From Streptomyces sp. NBC_01381 (lineage in GTDB: Bacteria; Actinomycetota; Actinomycetes; Streptomycetales; Streptomycetaceae): 64,000 nucleotides of DNA. The stretch is from the NCBI RefSeq assembly GCF_026340305.1, contig NZ_JAPEPI010000001.1, positions 3,906,001 through 3,970,000 on the forward strand. Reading direction: 5' to 3'. The position numbers were made by a program, and so were the translations under genes. The notes below the pieces were generated by a model that ran no database searches, was not told where the DNA came from, and saw nothing but the letters and a program-made list of their open reading frames with translations. This document shows, one piece after another, positions 34,937 through 43,875 of the stretch. The first letter of the stretch is position 1; the number at the start of each line of letters is the position of its first letter.

Positions 34937-35758
34937 TCAGGATTTCGACACGGTCGCCTTGTTGATGACGACCGTCGCGTTCGGGGCGCCCTCGCCCTGC
35001 CCGGTGCTCTCGCCGGCGTCGGCGATCTTCTTGAGCACCTTCATCCCGGAATCGGAAATGGTCCCGAACGGTGTGTAGTCGGGCGGCAGCTGACTGTCCT
35101 GGTAGACCAGGAAGAACTGGCTGCCTCCGGTGTCCCGGCCCTTCTTCTCCTGGGCGTTGTACTGGTTGGCCATCGCGACCGTGCCCGCCGGATACACGTT
35201 CCCCTTCAGGCTCTTGTCCTTGAGGTTCTCGTCCGGGATCGAGTAGCCGGGGCCGCCCTTGCCGGTGCCCTTCGGGTCGCCGCACTGGAGGACGTAGATG
35301 CCGCCCGAGACGAGCCGGTGGCACTTCGTGTGGTCCAGATAGCCCTTGTTCACCAGGAAGTTGAAGGAGTTGACCGTGTGCGGGGCCTTCGCCGCCGACA
35401 AGTTCAGGTCGATGTCGCCGCAGGTGGTGCTCAGCTTCATCGCGTAGTCGGCCGACTTGTCGATCGTGAGCGCCGGCTCCTTCTTGAAGCTCAGCGGCTT
35501 CACTTTGCCGCCCGCGGGCTTCTCGCAGGGGTCCGGCTGCTTGGTGGGGCTCGCGCTCGCCTCGTCCTTCGGCTTGCCGTCGTCGTCGAAGGCTCCCGCC
35601 GCGTACGACACCGCGCCGCCGGCCACGACCACCGCGAGCGCCGATGCGATCACCGCGTTGCGCATCCGCGCCCTGCGTCGCGCGGCCTCCCGGCGCTGCT
35701 GCTGCCGCAAGAACTTCTCCCGGGCGAGCTGACGCCGCCGCTGATCGTTGCTGACCAC
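34937..35758 (-). CDS. Membrane-anchored cyclophilin-type peptidyl-prolyl isomerase
   Basis: This 273-residue protein has a basic cytosolic N-terminus (QRRRQLAREKFLRQQQRREAARRR-like, about 4-30) and one membrane helix (AVIASALAVVVAGGAVSYAAG, about 33-53). A linker is followed by a secreted cyclophilin domain with TTCGDIDLNLSAAKAPHTVNSF-type, HRLVSGGIYVLQCGDP and FFLVYQDSQLPPDYTPFG segments. The usual cyclophilin FxxQGG/GPG core is altered (IYVLQCGDP), so catalytic strength is uncertain. It should assist folding of exported proteins. GTG 35758 was chosen because GGAGAGAG lies upstream and the frame before it is unrelated. It is divergent from the hydrolase gene at 35901. Confidence 0.85.
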   Translation of the reverse strand: MVSNDQRRRQLAREKFLRQQQRREAARRRARMRNAVIASALAVVVAGGAVSYAAGAFDDDGKPKDEASASPTKQPDPCEKPAGGKVKPLSFKKEPALTIDKSADYAMKLSTTCGDIDLNLSAAKAPHTVNSFNFLVNKGYLDHTKCHRLVSGGIYVLQCGDPKGTGKGGPGYSIPDENLKDKSLKGNVYPAGTVAMANQYNAQEKKGRDTGGSQFFLVYQDSQLPPDYTPFGTISDSGMKVLKKIADAGESTGQGEGAPNATVVINKATVSKS

Positions 35759-35900
35759 CGGGTTCTCTCTCCTCTGCTGGGGACCGCTTCGTGTGCCCCG
35801 TACCGTATATGGGTTAGCTGTGGAATCGGCAGCGCCGGTAGGCTCTGATCTGCCGCGACCTGCGCGGTCACCTCCGCCGGACGACGAACGAAGGACGATC

Positions 35901-36608
35901 GTGCTCATTGCCGGGTTTCCCGCCGGGGCCTGGGGGACCAACTGCTACTTGGTCGCCCCCGCCGCAGGCGAGGAGTGCGTGATCATCGACCCGGGCCACC
36001 AGGCCGCCCAGGGCGTCGAGGACGCACTCAAGAAGCATCGGCTCAAGCCCGTCGCGGTCATCCTCACCCATGGCCACATCGACCATGTCGCCTCGGTCGT
36101 CCCGGTCTGCGGAGCCAACGACGTACCCGCGTGGATCCACCCCGAGGACCGGTACATGCTGAGCGACCCGGAGAAGGCCATAGGTCGTTCCTTCGGCGCG
36201 CAGTTGATGGGCGAGCTGACCGTGGGGGAGCCCGCCGACGTCAAGGAGCTGACCGACGGCGCGCAGCTGAAGCTGGCCGGACTCGACTTCTCCGTCGCGC
36301 ACGCGCCGGGCCATACGAAGGGGTCGGTGACCTTCCAGCTCCCCGAGTCCGCCGAGGTTCCCTCGGTGTTCTTCTCGGGCGATCTGCTCTTCGCCGGCTC
36401 CATCGGACGCACCGACATGCCCGGCGGATCGCACGCCGAGATCCTCGAGTCGCTGGCGCGTGTGTGCCTGCCGCTCGACGACTCGACCGTGGTCCTGCCC
36501 GGTCACAACGAGCACACGACCATTGGCCGTGAGCGCGCCACCAACCCGTATCTGCGCCAGGTGGCCGCCGGCCTGGGAGCCGAAGCGGCTCCCCGACGAG
36601 GAATGTGA
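35901..36608 (+). CDS. Metallo-beta-lactamase-fold hydrolase (glyoxalase II-like)
   Basis: This 235-residue metalloenzyme shows the two-metal site of the glyoxalase II branch: THGHIDHV (H-x-H-x-D-H), the His in HAPGHTKGS, the Asp in FSGDLLFAGSIGR, and the His in VLPGHNEHT. Such proteins hydrolyse thioesters (S-lactoyl thiols) or related substrates; the partner thiol in Streptomyces would be mycothiol rather than glutathione, which is inference. GTG 35901 has GAAGGA 6-7 nt upstream. It precedes hisS by 13 nt and is probably co-transcribed with it, a common pairing in actinobacteria. Confidence 0.9.
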   Translation: MLIAGFPAGAWGTNCYLVAPAAGEECVIIDPGHQAAQGVEDALKKHRLKPVAVILTHGHIDHVASVVPVCGANDVPAWIHPEDRYMLSDPEKAIGRSFGAQLMGELTVGEPADVKELTDGAQLKLAGLDFSVAHAPGHTKGSVTFQLPESAEVPSVFFSGDLLFAGSIGRTDMPGGSHAEILESLARVCLPLDDSTVVLPGHNEHTTIGRERATNPYLRQVAAGLGAEAAPRRGM

Positions 36609-36621
36609 CGAGAGAACTCCC

Positions 36622-37884
36622 GTGAGCACCTTCAAGGCCCCCAAGGGCACCTACGACCTGCTTCCGCCGTACTCCGCGAAGTACCTCGCGGTCCGCGAGG
36701 CGATCGCGGCACCGCTGCGGAACTCCGGTTACGGATACGTGGAGACTCCCGGCTTCGAGAACGTCGAGCTGTTCTCGCGCGGCGTCGGCGAGTCCACCGA
36801 CATCGTCTCCAAGGAGATGTACGCCTTCGAGACCAAGGGCGGCGACCAGCTCGCGCTGCGCCCCGAGGGCACCGCGTCCGTGCTGCGCGCGGCCCTGGAG
36901 GCCAACCTCCACAAGGCGGGCAACCTCCCCGTCAAGCTCTGGTACTCCGGCTCGTACTACCGCTACGAGCGTCCGCAGAAGGGCCGCTACAGGCACTTCT
37001 CGCAGGTCGGCGCCGAAGCGATCGGCGCGGAGGACCCTGCCCTGGACGCCGAGTTGATCATCCTGGCCGACCAGGCGTACCGCGCGCTCGGCCTGAAGCA
37101 GTTCCGCATCCTCCTCAACTCGCTGGGCGACAAGGAGTGCCGCCCCGTCTACCGCGCCGCGCTGCAGGACTTCCTGCGCGCGCTCGACCTGGACGAGGAG
37201 ACACGTCGACGTATCGACATCAACCCGCTCCGCGTCCTGGACGACAAGCGTGACGACGTCCAGAAGCAGCTGGTCGGCGCCCCGATGCTGCGCGACTACC
37301 TGTGCGACGCCTGCAAGGCGTACCACGAGCAGGTGCGCGAGCTCCTGACGGCGGAAGGCGTCGCGTACGAGGACGACGCGAAGCTGGTCCGCGGCCTGGA
37401 CTACTACACGCGCACGACCTTCGAGTTCGTCCACGACGGCCTCGGCTCGCAGTCCGCGGTGGGCGGCGGCGGCCGCTACGACGGCCTGTCCGAGATGATC
37501 GGCGGCCCCTCGCTGCCGTCCGTCGGCTGGGCGCTCGGCGTGGACCGCACGGTCCTCGCCCTGGAGGCGGAGGGCGTCGAGCTCGAACTGCCCTCGGCGA
37601 CCAGTGTGTTCGCGGTGCCGCTCGGCGAGGAGGCCAGGCGGGTCCTGTTCTCCAAGGTGACGGAGCTGCGCAGGGCGGGCGTCGCGGCGGACTTCTCGTA
37701 CGGCGGGAAGGGCCTCAAGGGCGCGATGAAGAACGCCAATCGCAGCGGGGCGCGCTTCACGGTCGTCGCCGGTGAGCGTGACCTCGCCGAGGGCGTCGTG
37801 CAGCTCAAGGACATGGAGTCCGGGGAGCAGACGGCGGTCGCGGTGGACGGGATCGTGGCGGAGCTGAAGTCCAGGCTGAGCTGA
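36622..37884 (+). CDS. hisS: Histidyl-tRNA synthetase
   Basis: This 420-residue class II synthetase has motif 1 near KGTYDLLPPYSAKY, motif 2 in KLWYSGSYYRYERPQKGRYRHF (split across 36940-37005), and the HisA-box LVRGLDYYTRTTFEFV. Motif 3 is GGGGRYDGLSEMIGG followed by LPSVGWALGVDR. A C-terminal anticodon-binding alpha/beta domain (VAADFSYGGKGLKGAMKNAN) follows. The GTG at 36622 has GAGAG 9 nt upstream and gives the family length. It ends before a 14-bp hairpin. Confidence 0.97.
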   Translation: MSTFKAPKGTYDLLPPYSAKYLAVREAIAAPLRNSGYGYVETPGFENVELFSRGVGESTDIVSKEMYAFETKGGDQLALRPEGTASVLRAALEANLHKAGNLPVKLWYSGSYYRYERPQKGRYRHFSQVGAEAIGAEDPALDAELIILADQAYRALGLKQFRILLNSLGDKECRPVYRAALQDFLRALDLDEETRRRIDINPLRVLDDKRDDVQKQLVGAPMLRDYLCDACKAYHEQVRELLTAEGVAYEDDAKLVRGLDYYTRTTFEFVHDGLGSQSAVGGGGRYDGLSEMIGGPSLPSVGWALGVDRTVLALEAEGVELELPSATSVFAVPLGEEARRVLFSKVTELRRAGVAADFSYGGKGLKGAMKNANRSGARFTVVAGERDLAEGVVQLKDMESGEQTAVAVDGIVAELKSRLS

Positions 37885-37889
37885 ACCTG

Positions 37890-37924
37890 GGGGCGTTGGG
37901 GCGGGAACCTCGCTCCAACGCCCC
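37890..37924 (+). terminator. Hairpin after hisS
   Basis: GGGGCGTTGG (37890-37899) and CCAACGCCCC (37915-37924) pair perfectly. Bases 37900-37903 and 37911-37914 extend the stem to 14 bp with one G-U pair, leaving loop GGAACCT. It starts 6 nt after the stop. Confidence 0.7.
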
Positions 37925-38058
37925 GAACCGCATCGCGCCAACCGAACGCCCGGGGACCTCCGTGCGTACCTCCTTATGTCCATCGAACGGTGGACACCCG
38001 GTCGAGTGCGGCACAATGTGCGTGCCCGCAGGCCACCCACAAGCGACGGAACGGCGTG

Positions 38059-38700
38059 ATGAGCAAAACGATGTCAGCGAAGGACGATGCCCTGGACGGC
38101 GGGGAGCGGACGGACGTTCCGGGTGCCGTCGGCGGGAGCCGCGCACTTGCCCTGCTCCTGGTGATCACGGGCGCGGCCGGTCTGCTCGCCTCCTGGGTGA
38201 TCACCATCGACAAGTTCGAGCTCCTGAAGGACCCGAACTTCCAGCCGGGCTGCAGCATCAACCCCATCGTCGCCTGCGGCAGCATCATGAAGAGCGAGCA
38301 GGCCGAGGCCTTCGGGTTCCCCAACCCGATGCTGGGCCTTGTCACTTACGCCATCATCATCGGCGTCGGCATGAGCCTGCTCGCCGGCGCCCGCTTCCCG
38401 CGCTGGTACTGGCTGACCATGAACGCGGGCATGCTCTTCGGCGTCGAATTCTGCACCTGGCTGATGATCCAGTCGCTGTACGAGATCAACGCGCTCTGCC
38501 TGTGGTGCTGCCTGGCCTGGGTCGCCACGCTCCTGATGTTCTGGTACGTCACGTCCTTCAACGTCCGCAAGGGCTTCCTGCCAGCCCCGGGCTGGGTCAA
38601 GAGCTTCTTCGAGGACTTCAGCTGGGCCCTGCCGGTGATGCACATCGGCGTCATCGCGATGCTGATCCTCACGCGCTGGGGCGCCGACCTCTGGGCCTGA
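38059..38700 (+). CDS. Vitamin K epoxide reductase (VKOR) family protein
   Basis: This 213-residue membrane oxidoreductase should reoxidise a DsbA-like thiol oxidase by passing electrons to quinone. It has five predicted helices. The loop cysteine pair is in PGCSINPIVACGSIM and the active-site CxxC is in ALCLWCCLAW. A conserved FPNPMLGLVTYA segment lies between. It is a stand-alone VKOR without a fused thioredoxin domain, so the Dsb partner is elsewhere. ATG 38059 is preceded by a GGAACGG-like site; an in-frame ATG 69 nt upstream adds a Cys-containing segment unlike the family. It is followed closely by rarA. Confidence 0.93.
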   Translation: MSKTMSAKDDALDGGERTDVPGAVGGSRALALLLVITGAAGLLASWVITIDKFELLKDPNFQPGCSINPIVACGSIMKSEQAEAFGFPNPMLGLVTYAIIIGVGMSLLAGARFPRWYWLTMNAGMLFGVEFCTWLMIQSLYEINALCLWCCLAWVATLLMFWYVTSFNVRKGFLPAPGWVKSFFEDFSWALPVMHIGVIAMLILTRWGADLWA

Positions 38701-38746
38701 CCGGCGCCCGGAGGGATTGTCAGTGGGGTGACATAGGGTTCTGGAC

Positions 38747-40108
38747 GTGGAGCCCGACCTGTTCACCGCCGCAGCCGAAGACCGCCAGGAGAAGGACCCG
38801 TCCAGCAGTCCCCTGGCCGTCCGGATGCGCCCGCGCACCCTCGACGAAGTCGTCGGCCAGCAGCATCTGCTGAAGCCGGGCTCGCCCCTGCGCCGCCTCG
38901 TCGGCGAGGGCGGGGGAGGGCCCGCAGGACCGTCCTCGGTATTCCTGTGGGGCCCGCCCGGCATCGGCAAGACGACGTTGGCGTACGTCGTCTCGAAGGC
39001 CACGAACAAGCGCTTCGTCGAGCTCTCCGCGATCACCGCGGGCGTCAAGGAAGTGCGCGCGGTCATCGACGGCGCCCGCAGGGCGATGGGCGGCCACGGC
39101 AAGGAGACCGTCCTCTTCCTCGACGAGATCCACCGCTTCAGCAAGGCCCAGCAGGACTCCCTGCTCCCTGCGGTCGAGAACCGCTGGGTCACGCTGATCG
39201 CGGCGACCACCGAGAACCCGTACTTCTCGATCATCTCCCCGCTGCTCTCGCGCTCCCTGCTGCTCACCCTCGAGCCGCTCACCGACGACGACCTGCGCGG
39301 CCTGCTGCGCCGGGCGCTCAGCGCCGAGCGGGGCCTCGGCGAAGCGGTCACGCTGCCCGACGAGGCCGAGGCACATCTGCTGCGCATCGCCGGCGGCGAC
39401 GCCCGGCGCGCGCTCACCGCCCTGGAGGCGGGCGCGGGCTCGGCCCTCGCCAAGGGCGAGAAGGAGATCACCCTTCAGACCCTGGAGGAGTCGGTCGACC
39501 GGGCCGCCGTGAAGTACGACCGCGACGGCGACCAGCACTATGACGTCGCGAGCGCCCTGATCAAGTCCATCCGCGGCTCCGACGTGGACGCGGCGCTGCA
39601 CTATCTGGCCCGCATGATCGAGGCGGGCGAGGACCCCCGCTTCATCGCCCGGCGCCTGATGATCTCCGCCAGCGAGGACATCGGCCTCGCCGACCCCACG
39701 GCCCTGCCCACGGCTGTCGCAGCCGCCCAGGCCGTGGCCATGATCGGCTTCCCGGAGGCCGCGCTCACCCTCAGCCACGCGACGATCGCCCTCGCCCTCG
39801 CCCCGAAGTCGAACGCCGCGACGATCGCGATCCAGCAGGCCCAGGCGGACGTCCGCGCGGGCCTCGCAGGACCCGTCCCGCCCCATCTGCGCGACGGCCA
39901 CTACAAGGGCGCGGCCAAGCTCGGCCACGCCCAGGGCTACGTGTATCCGCACGACGTCCCGGGCGGCATCGCGGCCCAGCAGTACGCCCCGGACGCCATC
40001 GAGGGCAAGCGCTACTACCAGCCCACGAGGTACGGCGGAGAGGCGCGGTACGCCGACGTGGTCGAGCGGGTCCGCGCCCGCCTCAAGGGCGAGCAGCCCG
40101 AGGCCTAG
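38747..40108 (+). CDS. rarA: Replication-associated recombination protein A (RarA/MgsA AAA+ ATPase)
   Basis: This 453-residue AAA+ ATPase acts at stalled replication forks and is related to clamp loaders. Walker A is GPPGIGKTTLAY, Walker B is VLFLDEIHRFSK, and sensor 1 lies in TLIAATTENPYF. The C-terminal tetramerisation part shows SEDIGLADPTALP and KSNAATIAIQQA. The GTG at 38747 begins VEPDLFTAAAEDR, the usual actinobacterial start. It is transcribed toward rpsD, which has its own long leader. Confidence 0.94.
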   Translation: MEPDLFTAAAEDRQEKDPSSSPLAVRMRPRTLDEVVGQQHLLKPGSPLRRLVGEGGGGPAGPSSVFLWGPPGIGKTTLAYVVSKATNKRFVELSAITAGVKEVRAVIDGARRAMGGHGKETVLFLDEIHRFSKAQQDSLLPAVENRWVTLIAATTENPYFSIISPLLSRSLLLTLEPLTDDDLRGLLRRALSAERGLGEAVTLPDEAEAHLLRIAGGDARRALTALEAGAGSALAKGEKEITLQTLEESVDRAAVKYDRDGDQHYDVASALIKSIRGSDVDAALHYLARMIEAGEDPRFIARRLMISASEDIGLADPTALPTAVAAAQAVAMIGFPEAALTLSHATIALALAPKSNAATIAIQQAQADVRAGLAGPVPPHLRDGHYKGAAKLGHAQGYVYPHDVPGGIAAQQYAPDAIEGKRYYQPTRYGGEARYADVVERVRARLKGEQPEA

Positions 40109-40478
40109 CCAGGTCCCGGGCCCCGCGGCTGAGGCACGCGCGCCCACCCGGTACACTTGCCCGCAGTGCTGCGTCCCGTGTCCGGTCTCGTACCGGCACC
40201 ACCAGAACGGGACATCCAGCCGGAGCCCCGGACCTCACGGTCCAGGAATCTCCAGGAGCGTCGCGCACCGTCGAAGGTGTCGCGGGCAGCCCACCACCAT
40301 CTCATACTCCGGGAAACGGTCGGTGGGCCACTCGCGTGCTGCACGTATGTGCCCAGACCAGGGAGCGGCTGCCCGCCGGATCCAGATCCACCGGATCCGA
40401 TGGGTTTCCCAGGCTGCGGATTGCGACCTCCCTTAACCCTGGTGAAGCCGTATTCACAGAGAACAGAGAGGTTGGTTC
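40109..40478 (+). promoter_or_regulatory. 370-bp rpsD upstream region with structured leader
   Basis: No convincing gene lies here. A TACACT element at 40162-40167 could be a -10 box. Downstream, GTCCCGT (40173-40179) pairs with ACGGGAC (40207-40213) enclosing CCGGT/ACCGG (40182-40186/40192-40196), a clear stacked hairpin. A further GGATCC-rich segment near 40376-40400 can also pair. The length and folding suggest a 5' untranslated leader, possibly used for feedback by protein S4. No known Streptomyces element is matched with certainty. Confidence 0.5.
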
Positions 40479-41093
40479 ATGCCGAACCAGTCCCGCCCCA
40501 AGGTCAAGAAGTCGCGTGCCCTCGGCATCGCGCTGACCCCGAAGGCCGTCAAGTACTTCGAGGCCCGTCCCTACCCGCCGGGCGAGCACGGCCGTGGGCG
40601 CAAGCAGAACTCGGACTACAAGGTCCGTCTGCTCGAGAAGCAGCGTCTGCGCGCGCAGTACGACATCAGCGAGAAGCAGATGGCCCGTGCCTACGACCGC
40701 GCCAAGAAGGCCGAAGGCAAGACCGGTGAGGCCCTGGTCATCGAGCTGGAGCGTCGTCTCGACGCCCTGGTTCTGCGTTCGGGCATCGCCCGCACGATCT
40801 ACCAGGCCCGCCAGATGGTCAGCCACGGCCACGTCGAGGTCAACGGCGGCAAGGTCGACAAGCCGTCGTTCCGCGTCCGTCCCGACGACGTCGTGATGAT
40901 CCGCGAGCGCAGCCGCGAGAAGCCGCTGTTCCAGGTCGCGCGTGAGGGTGGCTTCGCCCCCGACGGCGAGACCCCGCGTTACCTCCAGGTCAACCTGAAG
41001 GCCCTGGCCTTCCGTCTGGACCGTGACCCGAACCGCAAGGAGATCCCCGTGATCTGCGACGAGCAGCTCGTCGTCGAGTACTACGCCCGCTGA
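40479..41093 (+). CDS. rpsD: 30S ribosomal protein S4
   Basis: This 204-residue primary 16S rRNA-binding protein starts MPNQSRPKVKKSRALGIAL. It has the conserved KQKLRAQYDISEKQM-type helix and the S4 RNA-binding domain (LERRLDALVLRSGIA and ARQMVSHGHVEVNGGKV). The start lies behind GAGAGG. In Streptomyces it stands apart from the alpha operon, in line with its own leader and terminator here. The last 13 bases overlap, antisense, the end of the next gene. Codon bias is extreme, as expected for high expression. Confidence 0.98.
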   Translation: MPNQSRPKVKKSRALGIALTPKAVKYFEARPYPPGEHGRGRKQNSDYKVRLLEKQRLRAQYDISEKQMARAYDRAKKAEGKTGEALVIELERRLDALVLRSGIARTIYQARQMVSHGHVEVNGGKVDKPSFRVRPDDVVMIRERSREKPLFQVAREGGFAPDGETPRYLQVNLKALAFRLDRDPNRKEIPVICDEQLVVEYYAR

Positions 41094-43258
41094 CCCGGAC
41101 GTAGCTCTCCCTGCTTCAGCCCGTCGCCCGGCCGCCCCTCGAGGGCGGTCGGGCGACGGGTTTTTGCGTGCTCGGGGCCGCTGCCGAGGGCCCGCGCCAC
41201 CGCCGCGTCGGGCGTGAGCCGCGCCCCGGCGTCCCGGCACTCCTCGTAGCGCGCGTCGCCCAGCCGCTCCCTGGCCTGCGACTCGCACAGCACATGCGGC
41301 CCGCCGAAGTACTCGGAGCCGAACAGCGGCTGGCCCACCGAAGGCCAGATGCGGGACGCGGCACCCTGCAGCACCGCCGCCTCGGCGGGATCGCCGTCCG
41401 CCACGGTGAACAGGGCAAGCAGCTCGATCGCGAGCACCGTGCCCAGCAGATCGTGGAAGGAGTGGTCCAGGGCCAGGCACCGCTTCACCAGGTCACGGGC
41501 GGTGGCCGCCTCGCCGCGCGTCCAGGCCGCGAAGCCGAGGACATACAGCGCGTACGCGAGAGTCCAAAGCTCGCCGTGGTCCTCGCAGACCCGGCGTACG
41601 TCCTCGCACAGGTCGACCGCGTCGGCCAGATCACCCCGGAAGGCCAGCACCATCGCCAGCTCGACCTGGCCCATCAGGACATTGCTGTTCAGCTCGCCGA
41701 TCGCGTGGTACTGGTCGAGGGCCGAGCGCAGCAAGGCTTCCGCGCGCGGCATGTCGTCGCCGAGCAGCGCGAGGCACCCGATGCGGTGCACGGCGTACGC
41801 GGCGGCGACGGCGCTGCCGGTACGTTCCGCCTCGTCCCTGCACTCCTGCAGCGCGCCGAGCGCGGCGACCGTGTCGCCCTGCAGGACCGCCACATAGCCA
41901 AGGACCCACAGCGCCTTCAGCCGGGAGTCGTCATGGCCGCCGTCCAGCTCAAGGGCGCGGTCCAGCCAGTGCCTGCCCTCCGCGAGGCGCCCGCAGCCGA
42001 CCCAGTAGAACCACAGGCTGCCCGCCAGGTACTGGCCCAGATGCGTCTCGTCCGGCTCGGTCAGGCAGTACTCCAACGCGCCCCGCAGATTGGGCAGTTC
42101 GCAGCCGACGAGCGCGGCGACCCGCGCCTGCCGGGGCGAGAACCAGTCCAGCTCGCACCAGGTGGCGAGCCCCATGTACCAGTCACGGTGGCGGCGCCGC
42201 ATCCGGGCGTCGTCGCCCGTCGCCGCCAGCCAGTCGGCGCCGTACGCCCGGACCGTGTCGAGCATGCGGTAGCGCACGCCTGTCGGTCCTTCCTCGCGGG
42301 TCACCACGGACTGCGCGAGCAGCTCGCCGAGCACGTCCAGGACGTCGTCGGAGCGCAGCCCGTCGCCGCTGCAGACGTACTCGGCCGCCTCCAGGTCGAA
42401 GGGGCCGCAGAACACCGAGAGCCGCGACCACAGCAGCCGTTCGTCGGCCGTGCACAGCTCATGGCTCCAGCCGATGGCCGTACGCAGGGTCTGGTGCCGC
42501 GGCGGTGCGTCCCGCCGGATTCCCGTCAGGAGCCCGAACCGGTCGTCGAGCCGGTCGAGCAGCTGCGCCGGCGACAGCGACCGCAGCCGCCCGGCCGCCA
42601 GCTCGACAGCCAGTGGGATCCCGTCGAGGCGGCGGCACAGCTCCGCCACGTCGACGCCGTTCTCCTCGTCCAGGGTGAAGCCGGCGAGGCCCGCGGCCGC
42701 ACGGTCGGCGAAGAGCGCGGCCGCGTCCGCGGTGGGCAGCGGCGCCAGCGGGAAGATCCGCTCGCCGCCGGTGTCCAGGGGCCGACGCCCCACCGCGAGG
42801 ACCCGAAGACCGGGGGAGCGCACCAGCAGATCCCGCACCAGCGAGGCACAGGCGTCCACCAGGTGCTCGAACCCGTCGATGACGAGCAGGACGTCCCGCT
42901 CCGCGAGATGGTCGAGCAGCACCTGGCGCGGCGGCCGGTGCGTGTGGTCGGTGAGGCGCAGCGCGTCGGCGACCGCGTGCTCCACCAGATCCGGGTCGCG
43001 TACGGCGGCGAGCTCCACCAGCCAGGCGCCGTCGCGGGGAGAGGCGTCCGCGGCGACCCGGCTGGCGAGGCGCGACTTGCCGACCCCGCCGACGCCGGTC
43101 ACCGTGACCAGGCGTCCGGCCGCCAACGCCGAGGCGAGATCCGCGAGTTCGGCCGACCGTCCGATGAAGGCGTTGAGCTCCAGGGGGAGGTTGCCGGTTC
43201 GTGCCGCGGAGGCGGAAGAAACGTACCGGCGGTCGCCTGGGCGCTGATCGCGTCGCAT
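41081..43258 (-). CDS. STAND-type ATPase (AfsR/LuxR-like) without a visible DNA-binding domain
   Basis: This 725-residue signal-transduction ATPase has a P-loop GVGGVGKS (55-62) after FIGRSAELADL, then VLLVIDGFEHLVDA (Walker B-like), a GxP-type LDGIPLAVELAAGRL motif and a winged-helix-like region. A long TPR-like C-terminal half (RWLDRALELDGG and AEALLRSALDQYHAIGELN-type repeats) follows. AfsR or LAL regulators usually carry an N- or C-terminal HTH, but none is visible here. The last ~27 residues are read through the rpsD terminator, so the native C-terminus may be unusual. ATG 43258 has a weak ribosome-binding site. It is divergent from the DUF948 gene. Confidence 0.8.
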   Translation of the reverse strand: MRRDQRPGDRRYVSSASAARTGNLPLELNAFIGRSAELADLASALAAGRLVTVTGVGGVGKSRLASRVAADASPRDGAWLVELAAVRDPDLVEHAVADALRLTDHTHRPPRQVLLDHLAERDVLLVIDGFEHLVDACASLVRDLLVRSPGLRVLAVGRRPLDTGGERIFPLAPLPTADAAALFADRAAAGLAGFTLDEENGVDVAELCRRLDGIPLAVELAAGRLRSLSPAQLLDRLDDRFGLLTGIRRDAPPRHQTLRTAIGWSHELCTADERLLWSRLSVFCGPFDLEAAEYVCSGDGLRSDDVLDVLGELLAQSVVTREEGPTGVRYRMLDTVRAYGADWLAATGDDARMRRRHRDWYMGLATWCELDWFSPRQARVAALVGCELPNLRGALEYCLTEPDETHLGQYLAGSLWFYWVGCGRLAEGRHWLDRALELDGGHDDSRLKALWVLGYVAVLQGDTVAALGALQECRDEAERTGSAVAAAYAVHRIGCLALLGDDMPRAEALLRSALDQYHAIGELNSNVLMGQVELAMVLAFRGDLADAVDLCEDVRRVCEDHGELWTLAYALYVLGFAAWTRGEAATARDLVKRCLALDHSFHDLLGTVLAIELLALFTVADGDPAEAAVLQGAASRIWPSVGQPLFGSEYFGGPHVLCESQARERLGDARYEECRDAGARLTPDAAVARALGSGPEHAKTRRPTALEGRPGDGLKQGELRPGQRA
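41120..41165 (+). terminator. rpsD terminator embedded in the STAND gene
   Basis: CCCGTCGCCCG (41120-41130) pairs with CGGGCGACGGG (41150-41160). The stem continues to 18 bp with one G-U pair down to a CTCGA loop, and five T residues follow. It lies 27 nt after the rpsD stop and inside the 3' end of the antisense gene. Confidence 0.9.
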
Positions 43259-43418
43259 GGGATACGGAGCGTACTCATCCGTAAGCAGTCAGTACAATCA
43301 GTTCGCGCAACTCCCTTGACCGTACGCGGTAATGCGGTGCGGAGCCGTCGCCCCGGCGCGATAGGGTCGGGGGACAACTTTTTGATGTTCAGGGCCGATG
43401 TTCAGGGAGCGGTGCACA

Positions 43419-43868
43419 GTGTCCGGTGGAGAGGTGGCCGGGATTCTCGTGGCCGTCTTCTGGGCGATCCTGGTCTCCTTCCTGGCCGTGGTGCTGGTGA
43501 GGCTGGCCCAGACGCTCAGGGCGACCACCAAGCTCGTCGCGGAAGTGACCGAGCAGGCCGTCCCGCTCCTCGCGGACGCCTCCACCGCCGTGCGCTCCGC
43601 GCAGACCCAGATCGACCGGGTCGACGCCATCGCGTCCGACGTCCAGGAAGTGACGTCGAACGCCTCCGCGCTCTCCACGACGGTGGCCTCCACCTTCGGC
43701 GGGCCCCTCGTCAAGGTCGCGGCGTTCGGCTACGGGGTGCGCAGGGCCCTGGGCCGCAAGGCAGGACCCGAATCAAACAATGTGCCCCCGGCGCCCGCCC
43801 GACGTACCGTGATCGTGGGGCGCACGGTGCCCTCCGCGCGGCGACGGGGCAAGCGGAAGAAGGACTGA
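43419..43868 (+). CDS. DUF948 membrane protein
   Basis: This 149-residue protein has an N-terminal membrane helix (GILVAVFWAILVSFLAVVLVR, about 5-25). A long helical domain follows with heptad-like Ala/Val/Thr spacing (AQTLRATTKLVAEVTEQAVPL), typical of DUF948. The C-terminus is strongly basic (SARRRGKRKKD), so it is probably cytosolic and may touch nucleic acid or phospholipid heads. The family function is unknown. GTG 43419 was chosen because GGGAGC lies upstream and the membrane helix begins soon after. It is the first gene of a tight cluster leading into alaS, and the order is conserved in Streptomyces. Confidence 0.85.
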   Translation: MSGGEVAGILVAVFWAILVSFLAVVLVRLAQTLRATTKLVAEVTEQAVPLLADASTAVRSAQTQIDRVDAIASDVQEVTSNASALSTTVASTFGGPLVKVAAFGYGVRRALGRKAGPESNNVPPAPARRTVIVGRTVPSARRRGKRKKD

Positions 43869-43875
43869 CGCAGCG

